Translations under genes and position numbers: made by a program | NCBI RefSeq assembly: GCF_014647895.1 | Contig: NZ_BMQB01000002.1 | Span: 62,001-126,000, forward strand | Reading direction: 5' to 3' | Source of the DNA: Pilimelia anulata | Lineage (GTDB): Bacteria > Actinomycetota > Actinomycetes > Mycobacteriales > Micromonosporaceae | DNA: 64,000 bases | The notes under the pieces: generated by a model | What the model saw: only the letters and a program-made list of their open reading frames with translations | Told to the model about the DNA's origin: nothing | The model's database searches: none | Shown: piece after piece, positions 62,190-64,000 of the stretch | Layout of the letters: the number at the start of each line of letters is the position of its first letter | How positions within the stretch are numbered: position 1 is the stretch's first letter

Positions 62190-63802
62190 CCGGCCGCCCC
62201 CGCGGCCAGCGCCTCCCACAGCCCCCGCTTGTCGATCTTCCCGGCGGCGGACAGCGGCAGCCGGTCGAACACCCGCCACACCTCGGGCAGCTTCGCCCGC
62301 TCCAGCCCGTGCGCGTCGGTCAGGTACTCGGCCGCCGCGGCGAGCGTCAGCGCCGTACCGGGGCGCAGCGCCACGCAGGCGGCCATCCGCTCGCCCATCA
62401 GCGGGTCCGGCACGCCCAGGCAGGCCACCTGGGTGACGTCCGGGTGCTGGGCGAGCAGCAGCTCGACCTCGACGGGGGAGAGGTTGCGGCCGCCGCGGAT
62501 CACCACCTCGTGCTTGCGGCCGACCACGTGCAGGTACCCGGCGGCGTCGAACCGGCCGAGGTCGCCGGTGCGGACCCAGCCGCCCGCGGTCCGGTACCGG
62601 GCGTCGAACGCCGGGTCCACGTAGCACAGCGGGCTCATCGGCCCGAGCCCCCAGATCTCGCCCACGCCGCCGGCCGGGACGTCCCGCCCGTCCTCGCCGA
62701 CGACCCGGATCGCCGCGACCGCCGGGTTGGGGCGGCCGACCGCGGTGTGCACGTCGGCCGGCGGGTCCGCCGGGTCGGTGGTGCAGTTGACGCCGTCGGC
62801 CGAGCCGTAGCAGTTGACGTACGCCGCGCCGAACCGCTCCCGGCAGCCGTCCACGGTGGCCGGGTCCACCCGCGAGCCGCCGGCCACGATCGCCCGCAGA
62901 GAGGACGTGTCGATGCTGTCCAGCCGCGGCTCGGCGAGCATCATCGCGAACATCGTCGGCACCCCGAACACCAGGTGCGGCCGGGCGCCGTCGATCAGGT
63001 CCAGCGCCCGGACCGGGTCGAACCGGCCCTGCACGATCAGCGTGCCGCCGTGCCGGGCCAGCGTCACCGCCGTCCCCGACGAGCCGAACGACGAGGCCAG
63101 CGGTACCAGGAACAGGTTGCGCATCGGCTCGGCCCCGTGGTGCAGCCCGGCGATGAACGCCCCGCGCCCGCCGGCCAGCGCGTCGTGCGAGTACGCGATC
63201 ATCTTCGGCGCCGCCTCGGAGCCGGACGACACCAGGATCCGCGCCGGCCCGGCCGGGTCGGCCGGCACCGGCTCGACCGGCGCCGCGTCGGCGGCCAGCG
63301 CCTCCAGGCTGCCCGGCCCGCCGCCGGCCACGACGACCGCCCGCAGGTCCGGCAGCTCCGGCGCCAGCGCCCGCAGGACCCGGGCGGGGGAGGTGTCGCC
63401 GTACTTGTCCGGCACGACGGCCGCGGCGGCGCGGGACCGGCCGAGCAGCGCCCGGGTGTCCCGCCGGCCGCGCCCGATCGGGTACGGCAGCGCCACCGCG
63501 CCCAGCGCCGCGACCGCGAGGTCCGCGGCGACCGCCCGCCACCCGTTCGGTAGCTGGATCGCGACCACCTCGCCCGGCCGCACCCCGGCGGCGCGCAGCC
63601 CGCCGGCCAGCCGCAGCGCCCGCTCGCGCAGCGCGGCGTAGGTGAGCGCGCCGTCGTCGTCGATCACCGCGGCCCGCTGCGGGTGCGCGGCGGCGTGCCG
63701 GTCGAACAGCGTGAACAGGTCCGCGCCCGGGTACGGTCCGGCGGCGGACCACCACCGGCGCAGCGCCGCCGGGACGAGGTCGCGGGTGGGCAGGACGGTC
63801 AC
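62186..63802 (-). CDS. AMP-forming acyl/aryl ligase (ANL superfamily)
   Basis: Adenylates a carboxylic acid and passes it to CoA or a carrier protein. The 538 residues have LTYAALRERALRLAGGLRAA, the P-loop ILVSSGSEAAPKMIAYSHDA (SGSEAAPK in place of the usual SGTTGxPK), YVNCYGSADGVNC, RTGDLGRFDAAGYLHVVGRK and catalytic Lys in PLSAAGKIDKRGL. The P-loop is atypical but keeps the Lys. GTG 63802 follows GGAGG; a longer frame reaches 63838. It overlaps the neighbouring partial gene by 4 bases. Coupling to a metal-type transporter suggests it builds part of a metal-binding compound; that is inference. Confidence 0.82.
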   Translation of the reverse strand: MTVLPTRDLVPAALRRWWSAAGPYPGADLFTLFDRHAAAHPQRAAVIDDDGALTYAALRERALRLAGGLRAAGVRPGEVVAIQLPNGWRAVAADLAVAALGAVALPYPIGRGRRDTRALLGRSRAAAAVVPDKYGDTSPARVLRALAPELPDLRAVVVAGGGPGSLEALAADAAPVEPVPADPAGPARILVSSGSEAAPKMIAYSHDALAGGRGAFIAGLHHGAEPMRNLFLVPLASSFGSSGTAVTLARHGGTLIVQGRFDPVRALDLIDGARPHLVFGVPTMFAMMLAEPRLDSIDTSSLRAIVAGGSRVDPATVDGCRERFGAAYVNCYGSADGVNCTTDPADPPADVHTAVGRPNPAVAAIRVVGEDGRDVPAGGVGEIWGLGPMSPLCYVDPAFDARYRTAGGWVRTGDLGRFDAAGYLHVVGRKHEVVIRGGRNLSPVEVELLLAQHPDVTQVACLGVPDPLMGERMAACVALRPGTALTLAAAAEYLTDAHGLERAKLPEVWRVFDRLPLSAAGKIDKRGLWEALAAGAAG

Positions 63803-64000
63803 GGCAGGAACCTCCACGGGGGACGGACGAACGCGCACCCGGCGCGCTCCAGGAGAGCCGCCGCGGGCCCCGCGGCGAGCCGGCCGGGGTCCGGGCAGAC
63901 GACCACGGCCGGGATGTCCGCCGCCCGCAGCCTCGCGGCCAGCGCCGCGGCCGGCAGCGCGGCGGCGCCGGCCAGCAGGCCCGCTGCCGGCGCCGCGCCG
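63799..64000 (-). CDS. Unidentified protein, C-terminal end only
   Basis: The last 66 residues of a gene entering from the right edge, ending LLERAGCAFVRPPWRFLP before TGA. Preceding residues ARLRAADIPAVVVCPDPGRL have a helix-strand pattern as in a Rossmann-type or transferase domain. Its stop overlaps the ligase GTG (GTGA), so it belongs to the same operon. No family can be assigned from this fragment. Confidence 0.65.
   Translation of the reverse strand, partial: GAAPAAGLLAGAAALPAAALAARLRAADIPAVVVCPDPGRLAAGPAAALLERAGCAFVRPPWRFLP

Overview
The window comes from a flagellated, very GC-rich actinobacterium. A geosmin synthase, a flagellar cluster with a FliA/WhiG-family sigma factor, a rare TTA codon in one gene and many c-di-GMP proteins point to an Actinoplanes-like, zoospore-forming member of the Micromonosporaceae. 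That placement is inference; no rRNA or other taxonomic marker is present. I see no tRNA, rRNA or CRISPR.

Layout. 1-7.5 kb: two divergent flagellar arms, fliA-fliC-fliD-fliS leftwards and flgN-flgK-flgL-fliW-csrA rightwards. 7.7-10.7 kb: two alpha/beta hydrolases and a mobile-mystery A/B (XRE plus Fic) pair. 10.8-16.6 kb: an M23 peptidase, a SipW-type signal peptidase, and divergently a TasA/camelysin-like membrane protein, a diguanylate cyclase and a second TasA/camelysin-like secreted protein. 16.7-33.3 kb: HDOD protein, MBL hydrolase, DedA protein, membrane phosphodiesterase, acyltransferase, Vms1-like protein, aldehyde dehydrogenase, glycosyltransferase, exo/endonuclease-like phosphatase and an RCC1-propeller surface protein. 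33.4-44.6 kb: ArfB-like rescue factor, LPxTG protein, GGDEF-EAL enzyme, subtilisin with a W/G repeat tail, a LVIVD-repeat operon and geosmin synthase. 44.8-57.3 kb: several signalling proteins (hybrid kinase, ArsR pair, two-component pair, GAF-PAS kinase), DHFR-like and flavoprotein enzymes, a CotH-family protein with a large charged insert, and a GNAT. 57.3-64 kb: a TPR-like GGDEF protein and a metal-type ABC transporter translationally coupled to an AMP-forming ligase.

The most interesting signal is a promoter motif, CT(C/A)A-N16-GCCGA, found at exactly the same spacing in front of flagellin, the flgN operon, the signal peptidase, the TasA-like operon and, 20 kb away, the RCC1 protein. Two of the putative secreted products share a SipW-type AAFS signal-peptide end. 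Together they suggest a FliA-controlled, SipW-processed surface assembly co-expressed with flagella and linked to c-di-GMP. The flagellin leader also carries a hairpin with a CsrA site in its loop and a second site on the Shine-Dalgarno, with fliW-csrA close by, as in the Bacillus hag circuit.
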